From Chloroflexota bacterium (GTDB taxonomy: Bacteria; Chloroflexota; Anaerolineae; Aggregatilineales; J027), in NCBI GenBank assembly GCA_024434115.1, contig QMIT01000005.1:62001-126000 (forward strand): a DNA stretch of 64,000 nucleotides, read 5' to 3'. This document shows positions 42,717 to 51,600 of this stretch, piece by piece (the first letter of the stretch is position 1; every line of letters starts with the position of its first letter). The notes beneath the pieces were generated by a model. It saw nothing but the letters and a program-made list of their open reading frames with translations, was not told where the DNA came from and made no database searches. The position numbers and the translations under genes were made by a program.

Positions 42717-43250
42717 ATGGCCCGACGATTGCCTCTGCATTTGATAATGCTCATGATCCCACTGCTGGCTTGCAATTATTTCTACGCCGTGCCCGATGGC
42801 AGTCCTGCCAATACCCCGACGCCAAGTGTACCCATCGTTTTTGTTGTGACGGGGCAGGACTTTGAAGCGATGGTCTTCAACACCGAAGCCCAACAGTTTG
42901 GGGATTATACCATTTTTCCAAATCCGACTGGTTATTGGACACCCAGTGAATCAGATATTCAGACCCTTGAGGCGCATATCGAGGTATTTTTGACCGAACA
43001 CATCGAGGATATTTACCAGCATCAGCTACCCGTTGAGGCATGGCTGCCCGACTATGCCCGCCAATATTTTGGCTTTGAGCGCGACGGGGAACGGTATATC
43101 TATGGCAATTTCTTATGTGACCGCGACCTATTGCTGGATTATCCCAATCAATTGGTCATGGTAGAAGATGGCGGCGATTGTTTTTTCCAATTTCATTACA
43201 ATCCCGCCACACAGGAATTTTCAAATTTGATGGTGAATGGCCTCGCTTAA
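42717..43250 (+). CDS. lipoprotein, hypothetical, 177 aa
   Basis: The start at 42717 has GAGGT eight bases upstream and gives a clear lipoprotein signal (LPLHLIMLMIPLLACNYF, with Cys as lipid site). A Thr/Pro-rich linker follows (SPANTPTPSVPIVFVVTG). The rest is acidic and aromatic, with segments such as ETLEAHIEVFLTE-like helices and YARQYFGFERDGERYIYGNF. That pattern is repeated in other secreted proteins of this type, but I do not recognise a family. It is convergent with the GlsB-like gene. Confidence 0.65.
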   Translation: MARRLPLHLIMLMIPLLACNYFYAVPDGSPANTPTPSVPIVFVVTGQDFEAMVFNTEAQQFGDYTIFPNPTGYWTPSESDIQTLEAHIEVFLTEHIEDIYQHQLPVEAWLPDYARQYFGFERDGERYIYGNFLCDRDLLLDYPNQLVMVEDGGDCFFQFHYNPATQEFSNLMVNGLA

Positions 43251-43267
43251 TAGTCGTATTCCAATCG

Positions 43268-43292
43268 GTGAGGGGAATCCGCTTCCCCCCAC
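43268..43292. terminator. terminator hairpin between convergent genes
   Basis: GTGAGGGGAA (43268-43277) / TTCCCCCCAC (43283-43292) with one mismatch and a 5-base loop, lying between convergent stops. Confidence 0.6.
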
Positions 43293-43298
43293 TCTTCG

Positions 43299-43559
43299 TT
43301 ACTTGCGGCCCATCAATGCACGCCCTACCGCGATGAGGATCACCGCGCCGAGCGTCCCTACAATGATGCGTCCCAGCAGTCCGTTATCATCGGTCACGCT
43401 GTCACCACTTGCCAGCGCGACGACCCACCCGCCGACCACTGACCCCAACAAACCCAAGATGATGTCCACAATCGGGCCTTGTTTGCTAGCGCCCATAATC
43501 CGACCAGCCAGCCAGCCGCAAAAAGCGCCGATAAGCAAGGTAATCAGTAAACTAATCAT
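43299..43559 (-). CDS. GlsB/YeaQ/YmgE family membrane protein
   Basis: An 86-aa stress-response membrane protein from MISLLITLLIGAFCGWLAGR, with GGGAAA before the ATG at 43559. It has three hydrophobic segments and family motifs LAGRIMGASKQGPIVDIILG and GSVVGGWV. A GLLGRIIVGTLGAVILIAVG segment closes it. The family is also called transglycosylase-associated protein. Its members are small, highly expressed and induced by stress. Function at the molecular level is not known. Confidence 0.88.
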   Translation of the reverse strand: MISLLITLLIGAFCGWLAGRIMGASKQGPIVDIILGLLGSVVGGWVVALASGDSVTDDNGLLGRIIVGTLGAVILIAVGRALMGRK

Positions 43560-43811
43560 CGTGATTTTTCCCTTCGCTATTTGCTCGATCCATACATGGA
43601 TGAGTGTACGTCGTTCTTCAAGATTACGAAAGATGCCGGGGAAAGCAAATCCCCCTACCACACTTTTGCCCCCCTAGCGGACAATCCCGACTCCTCAAAT
43701 ATGTCCATCATCCATAAATCCGTAACTACTGTTACGAATTCCCTTGTGGCTTATATAAGTATAGCTCATACGTTCTAAATCTCACGTGATTGGGATGCCA
43801 TAAAATGAAAA

Positions 43812-43833
43812 AGGACGACCTTTAAGCCGTCCT
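43812..43833 (-). terminator. intrinsic terminator after second SH3 gene
   Basis: AGGACG / CGTCCT around ACCTTTAAGC, followed on the minus strand by TTTTTCATTTT. It lies 125 bases past the SH3 gene stop. The gap 43560-43957 holds this, one family 2 repeat and nothing else visible. Confidence 0.72.
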
Positions 43834-43884
43834 CTTGAGTATCAAATCACAGTGGTTCTCACGTTGAGTGACCCGCACTTCCAG

Positions 43885-43915
43885 CTAAATTCAGCACGGC
43901 GGCTTTAGCCCCGTG
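43885..43915. repeat. hairpin repeat family 2 (copy 6 of 6)
   Basis: CTAAATTCAGCACGGCGGC then TTTAGCCCCGTG, one mismatch from the consensus. Confidence 0.8.
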
Positions 43916-43957
43916 TTCTAATGGGTCAACCTACTTGGAAATCGCTGTGGTCTCCGC

Positions 43958-45049
43958 TTACTGCGTTTGGTAACTAGCGTTGCACCCACTCCAGCGCAGA
44001 TTAAACGTGCTGCCATCACGGTTCGGGCCACTCATCTGGAAATCACCCCCCGGCAGCCGATACAGCGCAAAGCCGGATTCAGAGCGAATGAGGGCGGGTT
44101 GTGCAGCCGGAATCCCGGTGGCATTAATCATGGCTTCAGTAGCATAAAATACGACCCCGGTGACTGGCCCCTGCCAGAGATAGGCAATAATGCCACCACC
44201 AGCATAGGTGCGGGTGTCTGTCCAACCGTTCCAATCGCGGCAGTAGATAATGGCATCGGTGGTAAACAGGAATTGACTGATGCGCCCATCGGTATCGTTG
44301 TCACCCACTTCGGGATTTGCACCCGATCCCCCCACCCCAAAAGGATAGACCGTCATGCCGTTCTGGGTGGTTGTCCCACTGGGACGGGTATTGTTGGTGG
44401 GGGCGTTTGGTGTCGTGGAAGTCGTCCCGGCGGTGGTGGTCGTCCCGCTGGCAATCGGCAAGGCGGCTAAGACAGTGGCATCCACCCGCACCAATGTACG
44501 GAAAACCCACCCTTCTTGGCCTTTGGCAATCACCTTCAACCACACGCTGTTGGTGGTGCGGCCTGTGATGGTCAGGGGCGTGTTACGGCTCAGGACGACA
44601 ACACGTGGAAACGTCACATCCGGCCCGGAGCGTAAATTGGCCCACGAAACGGTAACACCATTGGTGCTGACATTGGTCGTGGCGGCTGGCGGGGTGGTGG
44701 TAGGGGTGGCGGATGTTGTATTGTTTTGCGGGGTTGTGTTTGCGTCCACTATCGGCAATCCGGTGGGTGTACCGCTCAATAGTGCTACATAGGTGCGTGC
44801 CATCCATCCCGATTGCCCATTGGTCCCAACTTGAAACCATGCGGCGTCGGCACTGCGTCCATAAACATCCACGACCACATCCGGGTCAATAACGGCGATG
44901 GTTTCAAAAGTGACACCCGGCCCAGAACGCAAATTGACAAAATCGAGCGTGATCCCTTGTGCAACCGAGGTGCTTTGGGCGGCGGCGTGGCCGGGGAGTA
45001 GCCCACCAATCAGCACCATAAGAGTTATCAAGATAAAAATCAGTCGCAT
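43958..45049 (-). CDS. secreted two-SH3b protein, paralogue of the 12566 gene
   Basis: A 363-aa exported protein with signal peptide MRLIFILITLMVLIGGLLPG ending in AAAQ. Two bacterial SH3 domains follow, TLDFVNLRSGPGVTFETIA and VSWANLRSGPDVTFPRVVV, each ending in a GQSGW or GQEGW block. The C-terminal domain starts YPFGVGGSGANPEVG. It shares with the 12566 protein the strings DAIIYCRDWNG, GVVFYATEAMINA and SGFALYRLPGG, plus the final Cys. About 31 kb separates the two genes, so this is an old duplication. Linkers are Thr/Asn/Pro-rich. A wall-binding surface role is likely. Confidence 0.78.
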   Translation of the reverse strand: MRLIFILITLMVLIGGLLPGHAAAQSTSVAQGITLDFVNLRSGPGVTFETIAVIDPDVVVDVYGRSADAAWFQVGTNGQSGWMARTYVALLSGTPTGLPIVDANTTPQNNTTSATPTTTPPAATTNVSTNGVTVSWANLRSGPDVTFPRVVVLSRNTPLTITGRTTNSVWLKVIAKGQEGWVFRTLVRVDATVLAALPIASGTTTTAGTTSTTPNAPTNNTRPSGTTTQNGMTVYPFGVGGSGANPEVGDNDTDGRISQFLFTTDAIIYCRDWNGWTDTRTYAGGGIIAYLWQGPVTGVVFYATEAMINATGIPAAQPALIRSESGFALYRLPGGDFQMSGPNRDGSTFNLRWSGCNASYQTQ

Positions 45050-45242
45050 GATGAATATTCCCTGAGTTTTAGAAAGAACCTTTACTGCTGGCGTGTCATC
45101 TTAACATACTCTTGGGTCGAATCCACCCCACGTTTACCCCTCTGCCGTGCGCCGCTGTGGGTACCCAAGATGGGCGTTTGCGCGGGGGAAAATATTGATG
45201 ATACGATTGGGTTAACAAAAGGCATATCTCGCCGGGTGAAAC

Positions 45243-47114
45243 ATGGGCAAAGTTTATTATTACGACTGGCACTGGAAACTGCAATCTTCTCCGGAGGCCT
45301 TGTGGCCGTATATTTCCGACACCCAAAATTTTAATCGTGTGACTGGGCTGCCAAGCCTGACTTTTGAGGAAGTCGCCGGACAGGACAATGCAGTCCATCG
45401 GCGGTTTCGCGGCAAGTTGTACGGCTTTTTCCCGATGTACGGTGAAGAATCGGCCTTTGAATGGATCAGACCGCAGCGCTTCGGTGTGTTCAGGCGCTAC
45501 GATTACCCCCTGTTCCCGATGAAAACCATGCGCGTCTTGACCCATCTCGCACCAACCAGAGAGGGGGGCACAGATTTGCGCTATGAAGTGTGGGCTGAGG
45601 CCAACGGTCTATTTGGTCTGCTAAGTGTGCCATTCGGGGTTGGGGTGCAAAGTCGGGTACTGTTTGGACGAGCCTTTAGGCGTATGGATGCCTATGTGCA
45701 GGGTCATCAAGAACGCCCGTATGTTGCGCCGACGGTCAAAATTAGTGGGGACGCCCGTCAGCGATTTGAGCGCATGATGAAGGAACTCCGTGCCGCCAAA
45801 CACGACCCGGCCCTCTTGGTGCATTTTGAATATCACCTGCTCAATTCGCCGGAATCACAGTTGGCCCGGATGCGCCCCTATGCTTTGGCCGACAAATGGA
45901 CAACTGACCGCGAAGCCACCCTAAAAGTATTCCTGCACGCCGCCCAAATTGGCCTGATTGATTTGAGTTGGGATGTTCTCTGCCCTGAATGTCGTGGTGC
46001 AAAAGCCCAAGTCCGCCGCCTGTACGATTTACCGGAGACTGTCCATTGCCCCTCCTGCAACATTGACTACACCGCCGATTTTGAACGTTCCGTCGAAGCC
46101 ACCTTTACCTTGGGGCAGGCGATTGCGGAGATTGAACGACATGATTACTGCATCGGCGGGCCACATGCCACCCCGCATATCTTGATGCAGCAGCAGTTGC
46201 AGGCCAATGAATCACGCACCACCACCCTGCGCCTTGACCCCGGCATCTATCGGCTGCGTGCGCCCCGCCTTGCCAATCGGGAAATCGTGGTTCCGGCTGC
46301 CCTGCTGGCCCCCCTACCCAACCAGCCGTGGTTCACCGCCAGCGACGGACAAGCGCCTGAACTCAGCGTCGAGGTGGCCCCAGCGAACTTGCAGGCCGCC
46401 CCGGATCAGGTTGGCGTTGGGCAAGTCACGGTAGCAATGCGCAACACCACCGGGCGAGAGCAGTTGTTGGTATTGGAGGATGGGCGATGGAGTAATCAGG
46501 CCGCCACCGCCGCTGACATCACCGCCCTGCAAACTTTCCGCGATTTGTTTTCATCCGAAGCGCTGCGCCCCGGCTATTCAATCAAAATTGAAAACTTGAC
46601 CATTTTGTTTACCGATCTCAAAGGCTCCACTTTTTTGTATCGGCAGTTAGGCGATGCCACCGCCTTCGCCCATGTGATTGACCATTTTGAACTGCTGCAT
46701 GAGGTTGTGGATGTGCATCGCGGGGCCGTCGTGAAAACCATTGGCGACGCGGTGATGGCGGTTTTTCGCAATCCGGCGGACGGCATTCGGGCGGCCCTTG
46801 ATATGCAGAACAGTGTCGCGGCCTATACCGAGGTCTACCCCACTCGCCCACTGGTATTAAAGATCGGCCTCCATTCTGGCCCCTGTATCGCCGTCAATCT
46901 GAATGACCGCCTCGATTATTTTGGCAGTACGGTCAACATCGCGGCGCGGGTACAGGGTCAAAGCACAGGCGGAGATGTCGTCATCACGGGGGATTATCTG
47001 AATGACAGCGAGGTGCAAAAAGTCTTGACCGAGCGCCAGATTCAGCCCCAAGCGTTCCGCACGGCCTTGCGCGGTTTTGAGGGCGACCACCAGTTGTACC
47101 GGATTACCGACTAG
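45243..47114 (+). CDS. class III adenylate/guanylate cyclase with SRPBCC and zinc-ribbon domains
   Basis: A 623-aa cytoplasmic cyclase. Residues 1-155 form a START/SRPBCC-like domain (YYDWHWKLQSSPEALWPYIS, RVLTHLAPTREGGTDLRYEV). The middle holds two CxxC pairs, CPECRGAK and CPSCNIDY, 26 residues apart, a probable zinc ribbon (DUF5939-like arrangement). The C-terminal cyclase (about 455-620) has both metal Asp: LFTDLKGSTFLYRQ and KTIGDAVMAVF. It also has the transition-state pair in FGSTVNIAARVQG (Asn, Arg). It makes cAMP or cGMP; a ligand in the SRPBCC pocket may control it. It has no membrane segment. Confidence 0.87.
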   Translation: MGKVYYYDWHWKLQSSPEALWPYISDTQNFNRVTGLPSLTFEEVAGQDNAVHRRFRGKLYGFFPMYGEESAFEWIRPQRFGVFRRYDYPLFPMKTMRVLTHLAPTREGGTDLRYEVWAEANGLFGLLSVPFGVGVQSRVLFGRAFRRMDAYVQGHQERPYVAPTVKISGDARQRFERMMKELRAAKHDPALLVHFEYHLLNSPESQLARMRPYALADKWTTDREATLKVFLHAAQIGLIDLSWDVLCPECRGAKAQVRRLYDLPETVHCPSCNIDYTADFERSVEATFTLGQAIAEIERHDYCIGGPHATPHILMQQQLQANESRTTTLRLDPGIYRLRAPRLANREIVVPAALLAPLPNQPWFTASDGQAPELSVEVAPANLQAAPDQVGVGQVTVAMRNTTGREQLLVLEDGRWSNQAATAADITALQTFRDLFSSEALRPGYSIKIENLTILFTDLKGSTFLYRQLGDATAFAHVIDHFELLHEVVDVHRGAVVKTIGDAVMAVFRNPADGIRAALDMQNSVAAYTEVYPTRPLVLKIGLHSGPCIAVNLNDRLDYFGSTVNIAARVQGQSTGGDVVITGDYLNDSEVQKVLTERQIQPQAFRTALRGFEGDHQLYRITD

Positions 47115-47177
47115 GTATCCTCCGCCCATTTCCAGTACAATGGATGGGTATTGAATTAACACAATCGGAGGCTTAAA

Positions 47178-48527
47178 TTGCGTAAGAAATCGTTGGTTTT
47201 CATTTTCCTTGCAGTGACGCTTTCCATCGCCACCAGCGGCTGTATTGACCTGTTTCATGTACCGGGGGTGGCAGTTTCACCCGATGGATCACGCATTTAC
47301 TTTTTGGAAGGTGATACCGAATCGGGTTCATCGGGCCGATTGGTCAGTGCGACATTGGGTGGTTCGGTAGACCAGACCCTGTTTGAAGGCACGGAAGATA
47401 ATGCCGCCAGCGCCTATGCTGTCCATCCGGCAACCGGTGAAGTCGCCTTTGTGCGGTCTGGCGCAGAGTCAGGCGGTACACTGATCGAGATTTTCAACCC
47501 GGCGGACGGCAGCACCCGCACCTTGATCGGGCCAGAAGCATTTGGCCTCGTTGGAATTGGCACGATGATGAAATATTCGCCCAATGGCAGCCATCTCGCC
47601 CTGACCTTGCTGGCCCTGCCACCAGACGTTACGCCTGAATCGCTGAATGCCGAAGAGAGCGAACTGACCGATGAACAGCTTGCCGCCATTACCTATCGGG
47701 CCTATGTGGTGGACGTGGCAGGCGCATCACTGACCGAAATTGTGCCGAGTGCGCCAACCGCCTTTAATACCCTGAGTTGGAATGCCTCCAGTACGCAGGT
47801 CGCCCTAAATGGCTGGACGGACAGCAACGCCGATGGCAAGATTGTCATTTTCCCAACGACTGACACCGAAGAAGGGGTGGTGGGTGACGGCACCAACGTC
47901 TTCGTCTATGATGTAGCGGGCAATAGCCTATCCCAAGTTTCAAGCGGCGGCTTTGACTACGCCCCAACCTTTGTAGGTGACAATCTGTACTGGGTGGGCG
48001 CCGATCTGGCAACGGAGCAAATTGGCATCATGAGCACCGGGGGCAGCCTCTATTCAACAGCGAACACCATCACAGGGATCGCTCCCTCCCCCGATGGTAC
48101 CAAAGTGGTTTGGGCCGAGACCCAAGATAACGATGGCGGTGAAGAGCAACTCCCCGGCTTGGTATATATCGCGGACAGCACTTTTGGCAATGTGACCCTG
48201 CTGACCGAACTGCCGCTGAACGCCCTGCCAGATGTCCCGGTGTGGCTGCCCGATGGTCAATCCATCCTAGTCACCTCGACCAGTGTGATCTCGCAGATGA
48301 TCACCGGCTTTACCGCGTCGTTTAGCTTCTCGACGGATACGGAAAGCACCCCTGAAGCCAGTGTGGAGGGTGATGTCGTTCCGCCATCGGTGGTGCAGGT
48401 CAACATTGCGACAGGCGAAGTGACCCCCGTGTATACCGGTGCAATTGCCAACAGCAGCGTCTATGCCGGATTGATCGGCTTGGTTGCCAGCGGTGCGCTG
48501 GATGAGATGTTCGGCGATATGGAATAA
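47178..48527 (+). CDS. TolB-like beta-propeller lipoprotein
   Basis: The start is TTG at 47178, with a perfect GGAGG seven bases upstream, giving a proper lipoprotein signal (LRKKSLVFIFLAVTLSIAT, then SGC). The 449-aa protein has six or more propeller-type repeats: GVAVSPDGSRIYFLEGD, VHPATGEVAFVRSG, MKYSPNGSHLALTL and GIAPSPDGTKVVWAET. No catalytic residues are seen. It should sit on the outer face of the membrane and bind a partner. A double hairpin terminator follows at 48531-48600. Confidence 0.82.
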   Translation: MRKKSLVFIFLAVTLSIATSGCIDLFHVPGVAVSPDGSRIYFLEGDTESGSSGRLVSATLGGSVDQTLFEGTEDNAASAYAVHPATGEVAFVRSGAESGGTLIEIFNPADGSTRTLIGPEAFGLVGIGTMMKYSPNGSHLALTLLALPPDVTPESLNAEESELTDEQLAAITYRAYVVDVAGASLTEIVPSAPTAFNTLSWNASSTQVALNGWTDSNADGKIVIFPTTDTEEGVVGDGTNVFVYDVAGNSLSQVSSGGFDYAPTFVGDNLYWVGADLATEQIGIMSTGGSLYSTANTITGIAPSPDGTKVVWAETQDNDGGEEQLPGLVYIADSTFGNVTLLTELPLNALPDVPVWLPDGQSILVTSTSVISQMITGFTASFSFSTDTESTPEASVEGDVVPPSVVQVNIATGEVTPVYTGAIANSSVYAGLIGLVASGALDEMFGDME

Positions 48528-48530
48528 GAA

Positions 48531-48600
48531 ACACCCCATTCCGCAAATCTGAATGAGGTGTCTCCACAAGGACAGGTTCTAGATAGGCCTGTCCTTTTTT
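48531..48600. terminator. tandem terminator hairpins between propeller and subtilase genes
   Basis: Hairpin 1 is ACACCCCATTC / GAATGAGGTGT (48531-48561). Hairpin 2 is AGGACAGG / CCTGTCCT (48569-48595), followed by TTTTT. The plus-strand T run touches the subtilase stop codon at 48599. Confidence 0.8.
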
Positions 48601-51600
48601 AGCGCATTTTTTGAATAACCCGCCGCCCTATCACCAGTGCCATGATGCTAAGTGCAAGCATTCCCAAAAGGCCAAAATCCATCGGCTGTTGGGTTTTCGC
48701 AGGCGGATAACCTGTCGCGGGGAGACCTGTCGCGGCAAGTACCTCAGCATGGGCGGTGCGTGTAATGCCATTGGCGGTGACGGTGGCATCATTGACAAAC
48801 ACCCCACTCGCCGGACTGGTGGCAACCGTCGTCATGATTTGCATTTGGATGGTCTGACCCGGTGCAAGGCTCGGAATGGTGAAGGTCACGATCTGTCCAC
48901 TCACCGCAGCCGTACCGGAGGCCGTCGTCGCATTGACCACCCGCAAATCCGGACTGATGGTGTCGGTGATGGTCAGATTGTTAAATATTTGGGTGGTGAC
49001 GTTGGTCAACGTGATGACCCAAGTCAGCGATTCACCCGGCAATCCCAACCCGCCAGTTTCCAACGCACCGACTTTGCTAATCACCAGATCATTTGTCTGG
49101 GGCGTTGTGCCTGTGCGGGATACACACACCCGTTCGGGGCGGAAACCGCGTGCATTGTGATGGTGAATCAACAGGATACAGGGCAGCGGGTCGGCGAGGC
49201 CGGTCACATCAAAATCCACCGGAACAACCTGCCCCGGCAAATCTTCATAAGTCAGGGAATTGGTGAGCGGCCCGCTGGCAATCGCGTTGGCATCGGTGAA
49301 GCTGTAAACAGGGGCGGCAACATTGTAGGGGGCGAAACCCGTCGCAGGGGCGAAGTCAATATATCCGGCGGGTTCATTGACACGACCTGTTGGCACACTG
49401 TACCCCGCTACCCGATAACGCAAGGTGGTATTGGCATCACTCAGCCCCAAATCCGCCGCATCCAATGGCAAGATGAGGACATTGGTATTAAAGGGATAGG
49501 TGGTGCGATTGCTGGCAGGTAACACGTTGACCGCACCCTCGTTGATACCATTAATCGCCCCCGTGTTGAGATTGACCAGCACGGCAATAAATACATCACT
49601 GTTGGGGTCGGTTGTGCCGTTGACTGTGCGCTGGAAATCGCCCAAGTCCCATGTGATGAGCGCGTAATCGGCCACGTTGTCGTTGTTGGTGTCAAACTGC
49701 ACCTCAAACGACACATCCCCCGGCGTGCCCTGAAAACGGAAGGGATTGCCAGCGGGGGTGTTGTTGGGGAATACACCGTTAAGATAGGACCCGCCGCCGA
49801 GCGTACTCCATTCGGCCCATGTCGAGATGGCGAAATAGAGGGTTGTGCCCGTGACCGACCCCACCGCCTCATAATCGCTGGTGATGCCGACGTATTGAAT
49901 ATCGGCGTGATTTTCGTAGGCTTGGGCATCGGGTTCGTCGCCGCTTTCCTGCACCAGTTCAAAGGGGGCGACCAGTGAAATCACATCAGAGGGATACGTC
50001 GCGCCTGTATTGACACCTGTACCCGTCAATTGCAGTGGCATCGTGCCCGTGTTGAGATTGCCGATCACCAGCGGATTATTGGAAACCAGCATCCCCGATA
50101 CTGGACGCGGCGCGGAGTAGACCGGAACACGCAGCGATGGGCCGGGGACTTGAATCGGCACGAATTCCACATAGCCCGATTCCTCCGCCACAAAACTGCG
50201 CGTCTGCCCGACTTGGGTGGTCGCTACGGTGGGATGAGGTGTATTGGGTTGGGGCATAGCGGCGGCGTTGGCACTCAGGGTCACAGTAACGGAGGTCGTC
50301 CCACCCGCAGGCACGGTGACACTCGTCGGGGATACCGTAATCGTCACGCCGTTCAAATCCGCGAGGGTATCAAAACTGACGGCATAGGTGCGATCATTGT
50401 TCGACAGATTTTGCAGGGTGATAGTACGCGAAACCGCCGTCGCGCCGACGACCTCGACCACCCCAAATGAGACACTGACTTGTTCGGGGTTGAGGGTATT
50501 ATAGGCGAGGACTTCATTGTTAAAGGCCGCTACCACATTTAACAAATCTACCCGCCCGGCCCCAACACGGCTGGGGGGATAACGATTGCCCGTCCCGCCA
50601 AAACCCGTGAAGATGTCGTTGGTGGCGGTGTTCATGACCAGCGCCTTCAATTGGGCCGCACTTAATCCCGGATAGTGCTGGCGCAGCAGAGCGATTACCC
50701 CCGTGACGTGCGGGGTGGACATTGACGAGCCGCTCAGTGTCAGGGATTGATTCGCCCCCGTCCCATAAGCCCGGCTGGACACTACCCCCACTCCCGGCGC
50801 GACCAAATCCGGCTTGAGGAGAATCGCGCCGTTGGTGCCGATGGCTGGCCCGCGTGAGGTGTTATCAAAAATCGTCTCGCCGCCGCTGGTACCACGTAGG
50901 GTGACGGTGGCAACCCCCGATTGGCTGCGGAGGGTCAACCCATCGGCGTTGGAGACCATCACCGACGGAATGGTAACGGTGGTAGTCGTACCCGTCATGC
51001 GTGTTAAGACACCCGCCGCAGTGTTGGCAACAATTACACCAACCGCCCCCGCCGTCTGTGCATTTTGGACTTTCTGAACGAAATTGCACGCCCCGCCACG
51101 ATCAATCAGCGCGATCCAAGGGGTGGCATTCGGGGTAATCACCCCACAGCCAGCGGCAGGCGTAGCGACATAAATCACCGTTGCAGTAATCGAACCGGTG
51201 TTGTTGAGATGTGGCCCAAACGTGGCAGGCAGCGCCCCAAAGCTGGCAGTGGTTGTTGGCGTGACCATATCTACGCCCTCAACTTCGCGGCTGCCCCCGA
51301 CGCTGATGGCGCGTGACGATACCCCCGGCGAGTCATGGATATAGAAGGTATCCCCGGAATTGCCCGCCGCCGCGACCACGACGACCCCACCGACGGAGGC
51401 CGCATCTGCCGCCATTGAGGTCATATCCGCAGCCACACCATACGCAGCCCCTAGCGACAAATTGACCACATGCAACCCGTTCGTGACGGCCCATTCCAGC
51501 GCTTGGGTAGTGGCGATATTGGAGACAAAAGCATCACACCAGCCGACTTTGAGCGCATAGAGCGAGGCGTTGGGTGCGACGCCCGGCCCAATGCGAAAGG

